DNA of 64,000 nucleotides from positions 32,171 to 96,170 of the forward strand of contig NZ_JBHUWD010000010.1 of NCBI RefSeq assembly GCF_042670205.1. The letters run 5' to 3'. This stretch comes from Luteimicrobium sp042670205. GTDB taxonomy: Bacteria > Actinomycetota > Actinomycetes > Actinomycetales > Cellulomonadaceae. Below, in pieces: positions 50,651 to 59,094 of this stretch. How positions within the stretch are numbered: the first letter of the stretch is position 1; the number at the start of each line of letters is the position of its first letter. Under the pieces are notes generated by a model. It ran no database searches. It was not told the origin of the DNA and was given only the letters and a program-made list of their open reading frames with translations. A program made the position numbers and the translations under genes.

Positions 50651-51178
50651 TCAGCCCCGTCCGCGCCGGCCGGGCCCGACCGCGCCCCGCGCACGCTCGA
50701 CGACGCCGTCGGCCTCGGCCGCCGACTCGGTCAGCAACCGTCGCGGCCCCGAGCCGGTGTCCGCGAGCAGGTCGTCGGGGTTGTTGAGCGTGCAGGTGCG
50801 CAGGGACAGGCAGCCGCAGCCGATGCAGCCGTCGAGACCGTCGCGCAGGCGCTGGAGCTGGTCGATCCGGGCGTCGAGGTGGTCACGCCAGCCCCGCGAG
50901 AGCCGGGCCCAGTCGGCCTTGGTGGGTGTCCGACCGTCGGGGAGGGTCGCGAGCGCCGCACGGATGTCCGCGAGTGCGATGCCGACACGCTGGGACACCC
51001 GGACGAACGCCAGCCGGCGCAGCACGTCGCGGTGGTAGCGGCGCTGGTTGCCGCTGGTCCGGACGCTGGTGACGAGGCCCTCGCGCTCGTAGAAGTGGAG
51101 CGCGGAGACCGTGATCCCGGCCCGCTCGGCGACCTGCCCGGGCGTCAGCTCGTGACGTCGGACCTCCGCGCTGCTCAT
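50651..51178 (-). CDS. soxR: Redox-sensitive MerR-family regulator SoxR
   Basis: This 175-residue SoxR has the MerR helix-turn-helix (LTPGQVAERAGITVSALHFYEREGLV) and the [2Fe-2S] ligand set CIGCGCLSLRTC (Cys-x2-Cys-x-Cys-x5-Cys, about residues 118-129). In actinobacteria SoxR responds to redox-cycling metabolites rather than superoxide. The ATG at 51178 has GGAGGT 6 nt upstream, so it is preferred over an upstream in-frame start. A SoxR-like box sits in the divergent MFS promoter. SoxR binding there would also cover its own upstream region. Confidence 0.95.
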   Translation of the reverse strand: MSSAEVRRHELTPGQVAERAGITVSALHFYEREGLVTSVRTSGNQRRYHRDVLRRLAFVRVSQRVGIALADIRAALATLPDGRTPTKADWARLSRGWRDHLDARIDQLQRLRDGLDGCIGCGCLSLRTCTLNNPDDLLADTGSGPRRLLTESAAEADGVVERARGAVGPGRRGRG

Positions 51179-51205
51179 CACGGCACCTCCGCTGGTCGGC
51201 ACCTC

Positions 51206-51236
51206 TTGACCTTAACCATGGTTGAGGTTGTGCGAT
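51206..51236 (+). promoter_or_regulatory. SoxR box in a 19-bp-spaced promoter
   Basis: TTGACC (51206-51211) and TGCGAT (51231-51236) are 19 bp apart, the over-long spacing typical of MerR/SoxR-activated promoters. The near-perfect palindrome ACCTTAACCATGGTTGAGGT (51209-51228) fills the spacer. The -10 box ends 6 nt before the MFS ATG, so the induced transcript should be leaderless. Confidence 0.8.
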
Positions 51237-51242
51237 AGGGGG

Positions 51243-52781
51243 ATGGCGGACGCGACGGCCCTCGACGGGCGCACGGGGCAGGACACCGACGACGAGCAGC
51301 GCACGGCCGGGAGCGACCCCGCCGGCGGACGCGAACGCCTCTGGGCGGGGGCGCAGGGGCGGGTGCTCGTCGGGGTGTTCGTCCTCGCGTTCCTCGAGGC
51401 GTTCGAGTCGATGGCGGTCTCGACCGCGATGCCCGCCGTCGCGCGCGACCTCCACGCGCTCGGCGCGATCGCGCTCGCGTTCTCCGTCCCGCTCGCGGTG
51501 AGCGTCGTCGCGCGGACCGCGGCGGGCACCTCGATGGACCGCCGCGGGCCCGGACGCGGGCTGCGGCTCGGGGTCGCCCTGTTCGTCGTCGGGCTGGTCG
51601 TCGCAGGGCTCGCCCCGAGCATGCCGGTGTTCCTGCTGGGGCGGGCCGTCCAGGGGTACGCGACGGGCCTGACCGGCGTCGGGCTGTGGGTGCTCGTGGG
51701 GCGGGTGTTCCCCGAGCACCTGCGCGCCCGCGTGTTCAGCGTCATGGCCGGGGCGTGGGTGCTCCCGGCGCTGGTCGGGCCGGGGATCGCCGGGATCGTC
51801 AGCGAGCTCGCCGGCTGGCGCTGGGTGTTCCTGTCGGTGCCGCCGCTCGCGATGGCGTCGTTCGGGCTGCTGCGGACCTCGCTGCGCCAGGTCGACGCCA
51901 CGTTCGCGCGCCAGCGCGAGGCCGAGGCCACGGATCCGGACGCCGACGCTGCCGACCCGGGTCCGGACGCAGCCGAGCCCCTGGCCCCGCCGCGCGACCA
52001 GCGTCCCGCGACGGGCCGGCGCGCGCTCGCGTGGTCGCTCCCCATCTCGGTCGCGCTGCTCGTGACGAGCGGGTCCGGTCAGGGCGGCGGCGTCCTCGGT
52101 CCGGTGCTGCTCGTGGTCGCGGTCGCGGCCGTCGTCGTCGCGGCACCCCGGCTGCTCCCGGCAGGCACGTGGACGGGGCGGCGCGGGCTCCCCAGCACGA
52201 TGAGCGCGCGGAGCCTCGTCGCGGCCGGCTATCTCGGGGCCGAGGCCTACCTGCCGCTGTCGCTCGTCGAGCACCAGGGGATGTCGCTCACGGCGGCGGG
52301 CCTGCTGCTCACCGCGTCGGCGGTCGCGTGGTCGGCGGCCGCGTGGCTGGGCGCGCACGCCCCGGCGCTCGCGTCGCCCGCGCGGCGGGTGCGGCTGGGG
52401 TCCGTGTGCGTCGTCGTCGGCGCCGCCGGGACCGCGCTCGCCGTGAGCCCCGGAGCCCCTCTCTGGCCGGTCGCAGCGCTGTGGACGCTCGCCGGGTTCG
52501 GGATGGGCCTGTCGAACCCGACGTTCGCGGTCCTCGTCATGGACGCCTCCGGCCCGCGCGAGCAGGGCGTCAACAGCGCGGCCATGCAGACCAACGACGT
52601 CGTCGTGCAGTCGCTCGTCCTCGCGGTCGGGGCCGCGGTGTTCGCGGGCCTCGTCACCGCGCTCCCGACGGGCGCGTTCCTGGGGGTCGCCGCGCTCGCC
52701 GTCGCGATCGCGGCGCTCGGGGCCGCGCTCACCGGCCGGCTCGGCCCGCGTCGTCGTGCCGAGGCGCTCCCCGCGGTGTGA
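51243..52781 (+). CDS. MFS transporter under SoxR control
   Basis: This 512-residue MFS protein has 12-14 helices, beginning after a hydrophilic N-terminus of about 45 residues. FLEAFESMAVSTAMPAVARDLHALG resembles motif D1, MDRRGPGRGLRLG motif A, and RAVQGYATGLTGVGLWVLVG motif B. A central acidic loop (EATDPDADAADPGPDAAEP) splits the halves. The SoxR box directly upstream suggests that it exports redox-active compounds such as phenazines or quinones. Confidence 0.9.
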   Translation: MADATALDGRTGQDTDDEQRTAGSDPAGGRERLWAGAQGRVLVGVFVLAFLEAFESMAVSTAMPAVARDLHALGAIALAFSVPLAVSVVARTAAGTSMDRRGPGRGLRLGVALFVVGLVVAGLAPSMPVFLLGRAVQGYATGLTGVGLWVLVGRVFPEHLRARVFSVMAGAWVLPALVGPGIAGIVSELAGWRWVFLSVPPLAMASFGLLRTSLRQVDATFARQREAEATDPDADAADPGPDAAEPLAPPRDQRPATGRRALAWSLPISVALLVTSGSGQGGGVLGPVLLVVAVAAVVVAAPRLLPAGTWTGRRGLPSTMSARSLVAAGYLGAEAYLPLSLVEHQGMSLTAAGLLLTASAVAWSAAAWLGAHAPALASPARRVRLGSVCVVVGAAGTALAVSPGAPLWPVAALWTLAGFGMGLSNPTFAVLVMDASGPREQGVNSAAMQTNDVVVQSLVLAVGAAVFAGLVTALPTGAFLGVAALAVAIAALGAALTGRLGPRRRAEALPAV

Positions 52782-52831
52782 CGTGCGGCGCGGCCCGCGC
52801 GTCGCCGTCCGGGCGCTGGCAGGATGGCGCC

Positions 52832-54532
52832 ATGGATCCGCGTGCAGGAACCCCCGCTCAGCCTCAGGACCTCATCGACGTCGACGCCGTGGTCGGCGCC
52901 TACTACGACCGTCACCCGGACCCCGAGGACCCCGCCCAGAAGGTCGTCTTCGGCACCTCCGGACACCGGGGCTCGAGCCTCGACTCCGCGTTCAACGAGG
53001 ACCACATCGTCGCGATCACCCAGGCCATCCTCGAGTACCGCCGCAGCCAGGGGACCGACGGCCCCCTCTACATCGGCCGCGACACGCACGCGCTGTCGCT
53101 GCCCGCCTGGGAGTCGGCCCTGCAGGTGCTCGCGGCCGCCGGTGTGGAGGTTCGGATCGACGCGCGCGACTCCTGGACGCCGACCCCCGCCGTGTCCCAC
53201 GCGATCCTCACCTACAACGGCGCCACGTCCGCGGACGGCGTCCGCACCGGCGGGCCGGGGCTCGCCGACGGCATCGTGGTGACGCCGTCCCACAACCCGC
53301 CGCGCGACGGAGGGTTCAAGTACAACCCGCCGCACGGCGGCCCCGCGGGCTCCGAGGCGACGTCCTGGATCGCGGACCGCGCGAACGAGATCCTGCGGAC
53401 CGGCGTCGGGCAGGTCAAGCGCGTGCCCCTGTCGGTGGCGGTCAGCGTCCCGAGCACCCAGAAGCACGACTACCTCACGGCGTACGTCGACGACCTGCAG
53501 AACGTGATCGACGTCGACGCGATCCGCGGCGCGGGCGTCCGCATCGGCGCCGACCCCCTGGGCGGCGCGTCGGTGGACTACTGGGGCGCGATCGGCGAGC
53601 GCTACGGGCTCGACCTGACCGTCGTGAACCCGACCGTCGACCCCGCGTGGAGCTTCATGACGCTCGACTGGGACGGCAAGATCCGCATGGACTGCTCGTC
53701 CCCGTACGCGATGGCGTCGCTGCGGCACCGCATGGAGCCCGCCGACGACGGCACCACGCCGTACGACATCGCGACCGGCAACGACGCGGACTCGGACCGC
53801 CACGGCATCGTCACCCCCGACGCCGGGCTGATGAACCCCAACCACTACCTCGCCGTCGCGATCTCCTACCTGTACGGGACCGGGGACGACGGCGCGCGCC
53901 GCCCCGGCTGGCCGTCGTCGGCCGCCGTGGGCAAGACGCTCGTGTCCTCCGCCCTGATCGACCGCGTGGTCGAGGGGCTCGGGCGCAAGCTCGTCGAGGT
54001 GCCCGTCGGGTTCAAGTGGTTCGTGCCCGGCCTGCTCGACGGGTCCGTCGCGTTCGGCGGCGAGGAGTCGGCGGGCGGGTCGTTCCTGCGCCGCGACGGC
54101 CGCGTCTGGACGACCGACAAGGACGGCCTCATCCTCGCGCTCCTCGCGAGCGAGATCCTCGCCACGACCGGCCGCAGCCCGTCGCAGCACCACGCGGACC
54201 TCGTCGAGCGGTACGGCGAGTCCTGGTACGCCCGCGTCGACGCGCCCGCGAGCCTCGAGGAGAAGGCGACGCTCGCGAAGCTCTCGCCCGAGCAGGTGAG
54301 CGCGACGACGCTCGCCGGGGAGTCGATCACGGCCAAGCTGACCAACGCCCCCGGCAACGACGCCCCGGTCGGCGGGCTCAAGGTCACGACCGAGAACGCG
54401 TGGTTCGCGGCCCGGCCGTCGGGCACGGAGAACGTGTACAAGATCTACGCCGAGTCGTTCGTGTCCGCCGACCACCTCGCGCAGGTGCAGGCGGAGGCGA
54501 AGGACGTCGTCTCCGACGCGCTCGGCGGCTGA
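52832..54532 (+). CDS. pgm: Phosphoglucomutase (alpha-D-glucose phosphate-specific)
   Basis: This 566-residue enzyme interconverts glucose 1-phosphate and glucose 6-phosphate, linking glycogen and nucleotide-sugar synthesis to glycolysis. It has VVFGTSGHRGSSL (sugar-phosphate end), the catalytic phosphoserine loop VVTPSHNPPRDGG, the metal loop DADSDRHG, GGEESAGGSFLR, and RPSGTENVYKIYAE. Length and motif order are those of the Pgm (not ManB/GlmM) branch. A terminator follows it. Confidence 0.97.
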   Translation: MDPRAGTPAQPQDLIDVDAVVGAYYDRHPDPEDPAQKVVFGTSGHRGSSLDSAFNEDHIVAITQAILEYRRSQGTDGPLYIGRDTHALSLPAWESALQVLAAAGVEVRIDARDSWTPTPAVSHAILTYNGATSADGVRTGGPGLADGIVVTPSHNPPRDGGFKYNPPHGGPAGSEATSWIADRANEILRTGVGQVKRVPLSVAVSVPSTQKHDYLTAYVDDLQNVIDVDAIRGAGVRIGADPLGGASVDYWGAIGERYGLDLTVVNPTVDPAWSFMTLDWDGKIRMDCSSPYAMASLRHRMEPADDGTTPYDIATGNDADSDRHGIVTPDAGLMNPNHYLAVAISYLYGTGDDGARRPGWPSSAAVGKTLVSSALIDRVVEGLGRKLVEVPVGFKWFVPGLLDGSVAFGGEESAGGSFLRRDGRVWTTDKDGLILALLASEILATTGRSPSQHHADLVERYGESWYARVDAPASLEEKATLAKLSPEQVSATTLAGESITAKLTNAPGNDAPVGGLKVTTENAWFAARPSGTENVYKIYAESFVSADHLAQVQAEAKDVVSDALGG

Positions 54533-54544
54533 GCCACGGCGGGT

Positions 54545-54577
54545 GCGGCGCGCGGCTGTCACAAGACCGCGCGCCGC
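54545..54577 (+). terminator. Terminator of pgm
   Basis: GCGGCGCGCGG pairs perfectly with its complement around an 11-nt loop, starting 13 bp after the stop. Confidence 0.8.
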
Positions 54578-54646
54578 GCCCTCCCCCAGGGTGGAGCCCC
54601 ACGGAGCACGCCCGTGCCCCGCGCCTCCTCGACCCTGGAGGATGAG

Positions 54647-56287
54647 ATGAGCGCGTTGTCCGGGCAGCCGGTGCCCACCACGTCGACCTCGCCCCGCCCG
54701 CACGGCACCCCGCTGCGTGGCCTCGCGACCACCCCCGCGTCGTCGACGACGCGCGGCAGGTTCGGCCGCATGTTCCGCCACGTCCCCGTGTGGTCCCAGA
54801 ACCAGGGCGACCTGGCCAAGCTCGGCCAGGCCATGGTCCAGGAGCTCGAGGGCGGCATGATCGACAAGCCGCTGGGCGACGTGGACGACGACGAGAACAC
54901 CGCCACCCTGGACGACGGCGAGCTCCGCCTCCCCGCCGGCTACACCTACTTCGGCCAGTTCGTCGACCACGACATCACGTTCGACCCCGTCTCGAGCCTG
55001 ACGCGCCAGTCCGACCCGGACGCGCTCACGGACTACCGCACGCCCCGGTTCGACCTGGACAACGTCTACGGTCGCGGGCCCTCCGACGAACCGTTCCTCT
55101 ACGAGCACGACGGCCTGCACCTCACCGTCGGCAAGGACGTCTCGGCCGACGAGGCGTTCCGCGGTCCGGACCTGCCGCGCACCGAGACCACGCAGATCGC
55201 GATCATCGGGGACCCCCGCAACGACGAGAACCTCGTCGTCTCCCAGCTCCAGTCCGCGATGCTGCGGCTCCACAACCGCGTCGTCGACCGTGTCGAGCGC
55301 GACACCCGGGGCCGCGGTCTGAGCAAGGACGACGTCTTCAAGCTCGCGCAGCAGGAGGTCCGCTGGCACTACCAGTGGGTCGTCGTGCAGGACTTCCTGC
55401 CGCGGCTCGTCGGCCGCGACGTCGTCGACGACATCCTGTCGACGGAGGAGTACGCGGTCCCCGGCGGCGGGACGGTCGAGACGCTCGTACCGCACTGCCG
55501 GTTCTTCGACTGGAAGGAGGAGCCGTTCATGCCGGTCGAGTTCTCGGTCGCCGCCTACCGGTACGGGCACTCGATGGTCCGGCCGAGCTACGCGATCAAC
55601 GACCGCATCCCGCTGCCCGTGCGGGGGGTCACTGACGCGCACCGGATCCCGATCTTCTCCCACGACGCCGACCCGCTCCACAACCTCAACGGCTTCCGGA
55701 CGCTGCCCGGCGAGTGGGGTTTCCAGTGGAAGTACTTCCTGCCCGGGATCGACGACGCCGCGGGCCCCGTCGACGAGCACCTGCCGCAGCCCAGCTACAA
55801 GATCGACCACGTCCTCGCCCGCCCGCTGTCCACGCTCCCCGACTCCGTCGCGGGCCCCGAGAGGGTCGTCTCCGGCATGCCGAAGGAGCTCGCCCAGGAG
55901 CTCGCGGTCCGCAACCTCCTGCGCGGCATGCGGCTCGGGATCCCGTGCGGCGAGGACGTCGCGCGCGCCATGTCGATCGCTCCCCTGACGCCCGAGCAGG
56001 TGTTCGCCGACGACGCCGTCGACCTGCCCGACGCCGTCCGCGACCGCCTCGCCGGGCACACGCCGCTCTGGTTCTACGTGCTCCGGGAGGCCGACGTGCG
56101 CGCCCGCGGGGCGCACCTGGGCCCGGTCGGCGGGCGGATCGTCGCGGAGGTGCTCATCGGGCTGCTGCACGGCGACCCGCTGTCGTTCCTGTCCGTCGAC
56201 CCGACGTGGAAGCCCACGCTGCCGAGCCGCGTGGCCGGCACGTTCACGCTGTCCGACCTGGTGAACTTCGCCGTCCACGGCGCCTGA
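54647..56287 (+). CDS. Animal-type haem peroxidase
   Basis: This 546-residue protein of the An_peroxidase (peroxidase-cyclooxygenase) superfamily is rare in bacteria. The distal His is in YTYFGQFVDHDITFDP (His108), the helix holding the catalytic Arg region is around RPSYAIN/DTRGRGL, and the proximal His is in YRYGHSMVRPSY (His308). QQEVRWHYQWVVVQDFLPRL is a hallmark of the bacterial members. No signal peptide is seen. It would oxidise halides or organic substrates with hydrogen peroxide. The ATG at 54647 has GGAGG 5 nt upstream. It is monocistronic, with hairpins on both sides. Confidence 0.93.
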   Translation: MSALSGQPVPTTSTSPRPHGTPLRGLATTPASSTTRGRFGRMFRHVPVWSQNQGDLAKLGQAMVQELEGGMIDKPLGDVDDDENTATLDDGELRLPAGYTYFGQFVDHDITFDPVSSLTRQSDPDALTDYRTPRFDLDNVYGRGPSDEPFLYEHDGLHLTVGKDVSADEAFRGPDLPRTETTQIAIIGDPRNDENLVVSQLQSAMLRLHNRVVDRVERDTRGRGLSKDDVFKLAQQEVRWHYQWVVVQDFLPRLVGRDVVDDILSTEEYAVPGGGTVETLVPHCRFFDWKEEPFMPVEFSVAAYRYGHSMVRPSYAINDRIPLPVRGVTDAHRIPIFSHDADPLHNLNGFRTLPGEWGFQWKYFLPGIDDAAGPVDEHLPQPSYKIDHVLARPLSTLPDSVAGPERVVSGMPKELAQELAVRNLLRGMRLGIPCGEDVARAMSIAPLTPEQVFADDAVDLPDAVRDRLAGHTPLWFYVLREADVRARGAHLGPVGGRIVAEVLIGLLHGDPLSFLSVDPTWKPTLPSRVAGTFTLSDLVNFAVHGA

Positions 56288-56295
56288 CGGGCCGC

Positions 56296-56333
56296 AAGGA
56301 GCCGGTGCGGGCGCGCCGCGCTCCCGGCTCCTT
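56296..56333 (+). terminator. Terminator of the peroxidase gene
   Basis: AAGGAGCCGG and its complement CCGGCTCCTT flank an 18-nt GC-rich loop shortly after the stop. Confidence 0.7.
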
Positions 56334-56462
56334 GGCGCCGGCCTGAGAAGAAAGCAGGATGGATCCGGGTACTCGATGTCGAGAACGACGCGTCGGCTCC
56401 GACGTCCCCCGTGAAGGCCGCCGCTCGGCGTCCTCGACCGGCACCAGCACACGGAGGTCACC

Positions 56463-56873
56463 ATCAAGTACGTCGTCCTCATCCACTCCAACCCCGACCC
56501 GTGGGGCCACCCGACCATCGACCACACGCCCGAGGGCCGGAGCGTCCCCGCCGAGCAGCGGGCCGTCATGGACCGCGAGTTCGACGCGCTGCTCACCGAG
56601 CTCAACGAGAGCGGCGAGTTCGTGGTCGCCGAGGCGCTCGCGTCGCCGGCGTCGTCGACGGTGTACCGCTGGGATGGCGACCGCCACGTCACCACGGACG
56701 GGCCGTTCGCCGAGACGAAGGAGCAGCTCGCCGGCTTCTTCCTCATCGACTGCGAGACGCGCGAGCGTGCGGAGGCCGTCGCGGCCCGCTTCGCGGGGCC
56801 CGGTGACACGGTCGAGCTGCGGCCGGGCATGGTCTTCGAGGACGACCGGATCGGGGCCGACGACGTCCTCTGA
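56463..56873 (+). CDS. YCII/DGPF-family protein with an ATC start
   Basis: This 136-residue protein begins IKYVVLIHSNPDPWGHP where the family begins MKYVVLI. The codon there is ATC, and the nearest in-frame upstream stop is at 56412 with no ATG, GTG or TTG between. GGAGG lies 5 nt before the ATC, exactly where a ribosome site belongs. TTDGPFAETKEQLAGFFLIDC is the DGPF signature. The next ATG (56568) would delete the conserved first strand. It is followed by the ECF42 sigma gene, its usual partner. The start is either a rare ATC initiator or a recent point mutation. Confidence 0.85.
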   Translation: MKYVVLIHSNPDPWGHPTIDHTPEGRSVPAEQRAVMDREFDALLTELNESGEFVVAEALASPASSTVYRWDGDRHVTTDGPFAETKEQLAGFFLIDCETRERAEAVAARFAGPGDTVELRPGMVFEDDRIGADDVL

Positions 56874-58119
56874 CGACGTCGAGGACGTCTGGCGCCGGTG
56901 CGCGCCCGACGTCCTCGGCGCGGTCGCGCGGCACCACGGCGACTTCGGCCGCGCCGAGGACGCGGTGCAGGAGGCGCTGGCCGCAGCGGCCCGGACCTGG
57001 CCGGCCGACGGAGTCCCCGACGACCCGCGGGCGTGGCTCATCACGGTCGCCTCGCGCCGCTACGTCGACGCCTGGCGCTCCGACAGCGCGCGGGAGCGGC
57101 GCGAGCTCCTCGCGGCCGCGCGGTCGCCGTCGGACGCGTTCCTCGCTCCCGCGGCGGACGCGCCCGGCGGCCCCCACCACGACGACACGCTCACCCTGCT
57201 CGTGCTGTGCTGCCACCCGGCCCTGCCGCGGGCGTCGCAGGTCGCGCTGACGCTGCGCGCGGTCGCGGGCCTCACGACGGCGCAGGTCGCCCGGGCGTAC
57301 CTCGTCCCCGAGGCGACCATGGCGCAGCGCATCTCGCGCGCGAAGGCCAAGCTGCGGGAGGCCGGGGCCCGGTTCGTCCCGCCGTCCGCGGAGGAGCTGC
57401 CGGGGCGCGTCGCCGCGGTCTCCGAGGTGCTCTACCTCGTCTTCACCGAGGGCCACACGACGACGACCGGTTCGGGCCTCGTCGACGTGTCGCTCGCGGA
57501 CGAGGCGATCCGGCTCGCCCGCGAGCTGCACCGCCTGCTCCCGAGCGACGGCGAGGTGACCGGGCTGCTGGCGCTCATGCTGCTCACCCACGCCCGTCGC
57601 GCGGCGCGCAGCACGCCCGACGGCGCCCTCGTCCCCCTCGCGGAACAGGACCGCACCCGCTGGGACGGTGCGCTGGTCCGCGAGGGCACGGCGCTCGTCG
57701 AGGCCGTGCTGCCGACGGGACGCGTCGGGCCGTACCAGCTCCAGGCGGCGATCGCCGCGGTGCACGACGAGGCCGCGACCGCCGCGGAGACCGACTGGGT
57801 CCAGATCGACCTGCTCTACGAGATGCTCGAGCAGCTCGCGCCGAGCCCGGTCGTGACCATGAACCACGCGGTCGCGGTCGCGGAGGTCGCCGGGCCCCGC
57901 GCCGGGCTCGCGATGGTCGAGCCGCTGCGGTCCGACCGCGCTCTGCGACGCCACCACCGGCTGCACGCGGTGCGCGCGCACCTGCTCGAGCGGCTCGGCG
58001 AGACCGAGGAGGCGTGCGCGGAGTACGCCGTGGCGGCCGAGCTCACGACGAGCGTCGTCGAACAGCGGTACCTCAACGCCCGCGCCGCCGTGCTCCGGGA
58101 GGCGTCGACCCGGCGTTGA
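56803..58119 (+). CDS. ECF42-type sigma factor with TPR-like C-terminus, start unresolved
   Basis: The sigma-2 region begins DDVEDVWRRCAPDVLGAVARHHGDFG just after the YCII stop. Sigma-4 (LTTAQVARAYLVPEATMAQRISRAK) and a helical TPR-like extension of about 200 residues follow (VVTMNHAVAVAEVAGPRAGLAMVEPL), the layout of ECF42. These sigma factors lack an anti-sigma factor and control the neighbouring DGPF genes. No ATG, GTG or TTG lies within 22 codons upstream of DDVEDVW in frame. The nearest is the GTG at 56803, inside the YCII gene and without a ribosome site. I give that as the start with low certainty. Confidence 0.85.
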   Translation: MTRSSCGRAWSSRTTGSGPTTSSDDVEDVWRRCAPDVLGAVARHHGDFGRAEDAVQEALAAAARTWPADGVPDDPRAWLITVASRRYVDAWRSDSARERRELLAAARSPSDAFLAPAADAPGGPHHDDTLTLLVLCCHPALPRASQVALTLRAVAGLTTAQVARAYLVPEATMAQRISRAKAKLREAGARFVPPSAEELPGRVAAVSEVLYLVFTEGHTTTTGSGLVDVSLADEAIRLARELHRLLPSDGEVTGLLALMLLTHARRAARSTPDGALVPLAEQDRTRWDGALVREGTALVEAVLPTGRVGPYQLQAAIAAVHDEAATAAETDWVQIDLLYEMLEQLAPSPVVTMNHAVAVAEVAGPRAGLAMVEPLRSDRALRRHHRLHAVRAHLLERLGETEEACAEYAVAAELTTSVVEQRYLNARAAVLREASTRR

Positions 58120-58172
58120 CGGCACCCGCTCCTCGCCGTGCCCCTCCGCCCTCGCGGACCCCGGCGGCGCCG

Positions 58173-58964
58173 TCAGAGGATCGTCGTCAGGACCCCGCCG
58201 TCGGCGCGGACGGCCGCACCGTTGGTGGCCGACGCGAGCGGGCTCGCGAGGTAGGCGGCGAGGGACGCGATCTCGGCCGGCTCGATGAACCGCTGGAGCA
58301 GCGACGTCCGGTTCCCGGCGGCGATCGCGTCCTTGAGATCGTCGACCGGGACCCCCTGCGCACGCGAGAGCCCCTCGACGGCCCGGGCGACGCCGTCCGA
58401 GTACGTCGGGCCGCCGAGGATCGTGTTCACCGTGACACCCGTGCCCCGCGTGAGCTTCGCGAGGCCGTTTCCGAGCGCCAGCATGCCGGCCTTGGTCACG
58501 CCGTAGTGGGTCATGTCGCCCGGGACGTCCACGCCCGACTCGCTCGACACGAAGAGGATCCGGCCCCAGCCCCGAGCCAGCATCCCGCCCAGCACGTGCC
58601 GGGAGAGCCGCACCCCGCTCATGACGTTGACGTCGAAGTGGCGCTGCCAGTCCTCGTCGGTGATGTCCTCGAAGTCCTTGACCTCGAAGACGCCCACGTT
58701 GTTCACGAGGACGTCGACCTCCCCCAGGGCGGCGAGCATGCGGCGGACCTGCTCGGCGTCCTCGACGTCGGCCGCGATGCCGGAGACGTCGCTCCCCGGC
58801 ACCACGGCTCGCAGCGTGTCGACGGCGGTGCGCACGCGCTCCTCGGTGCGCCCGTTGACCACCACGGCCGCCCCTTCACCGAGCAGCGCCTCGGCGACCG
58901 CGTAGCCGATGCCCTGCGTCGACCCGCTCACGAAGGCCCTCTTCCCTGCCAGTCCCAGATCCAT
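58173..58964 (-). CDS. Short-chain dehydrogenase/reductase
   Basis: This 263-residue SDR has GSTQGIGYAVAEALLGEGAAVV (cofactor site), NNVGVFE, ILFVSSESG (catalytic Ser), and YGVTK (Tyr and Lys). It ends AAVRADGGVLTTIL. The ATG at 58964 is chosen because it starts MDLGLAGKRAFVSG, the family N-terminus. It is divergent from a MarR regulator with a palindrome between them and is probably repressed by it. Confidence 0.93.
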   Translation of the reverse strand: MDLGLAGKRAFVSGSTQGIGYAVAEALLGEGAAVVVNGRTEERVRTAVDTLRAVVPGSDVSGIAADVEDAEQVRRMLAALGEVDVLVNNVGVFEVKDFEDITDEDWQRHFDVNVMSGVRLSRHVLGGMLARGWGRILFVSSESGVDVPGDMTHYGVTKAGMLALGNGLAKLTRGTGVTVNTILGGPTYSDGVARAVEGLSRAQGVPVDDLKDAIAAGNRTSLLQRFIEPAEIASLAAYLASPLASATNGAAVRADGGVLTTIL

Positions 58965-59001
58965 GTCGTCCCGTCGTCCTGCGCCGGCTCCCACCGGCGT
59001 C

Positions 59002-59017
59002 ACTTGCTCAAGCAAGT
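59002..59017. promoter_or_regulatory. Candidate MarR operator
   Basis: ACTTGCTCAAGCAAGT is an inverted repeat of two 7-bp arms around CA, placed between the SDR and MarR starts. A further half-site (GGCAAGTG) lies at about 59045. Confidence 0.65.
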
Positions 59018-59082
59018 CGATGCTAGGCGAGCACGACTTTCCTGGGCAAGTGAAACGGGCACAGGGCGGGGTTGCCGCTCGC

Positions 59083-59088
59083 TACGCT
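59083..59088 (+). promoter_or_regulatory. -10 box, likely leaderless start of marR
   Basis: TACGCT ends 6 nt before the ATG at 59095. Confidence 0.5.
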
Positions 59089-59094
59089 GCTGCC

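Noticed and set aside
56359..56803. Extended N-terminus of the sigma factor starting at 56359
   Set aside because: The upstream part is Arg/Ser/Pro-rich translation of the YCII gene in another frame and has no homology to sigma factors.
52247..56830. 1527-residue open frame on the - strand
   Set aside because: It spans pgm, the peroxidase and a terminator in antisense and has no family signature. It is a shadow of the genes on the other strand.
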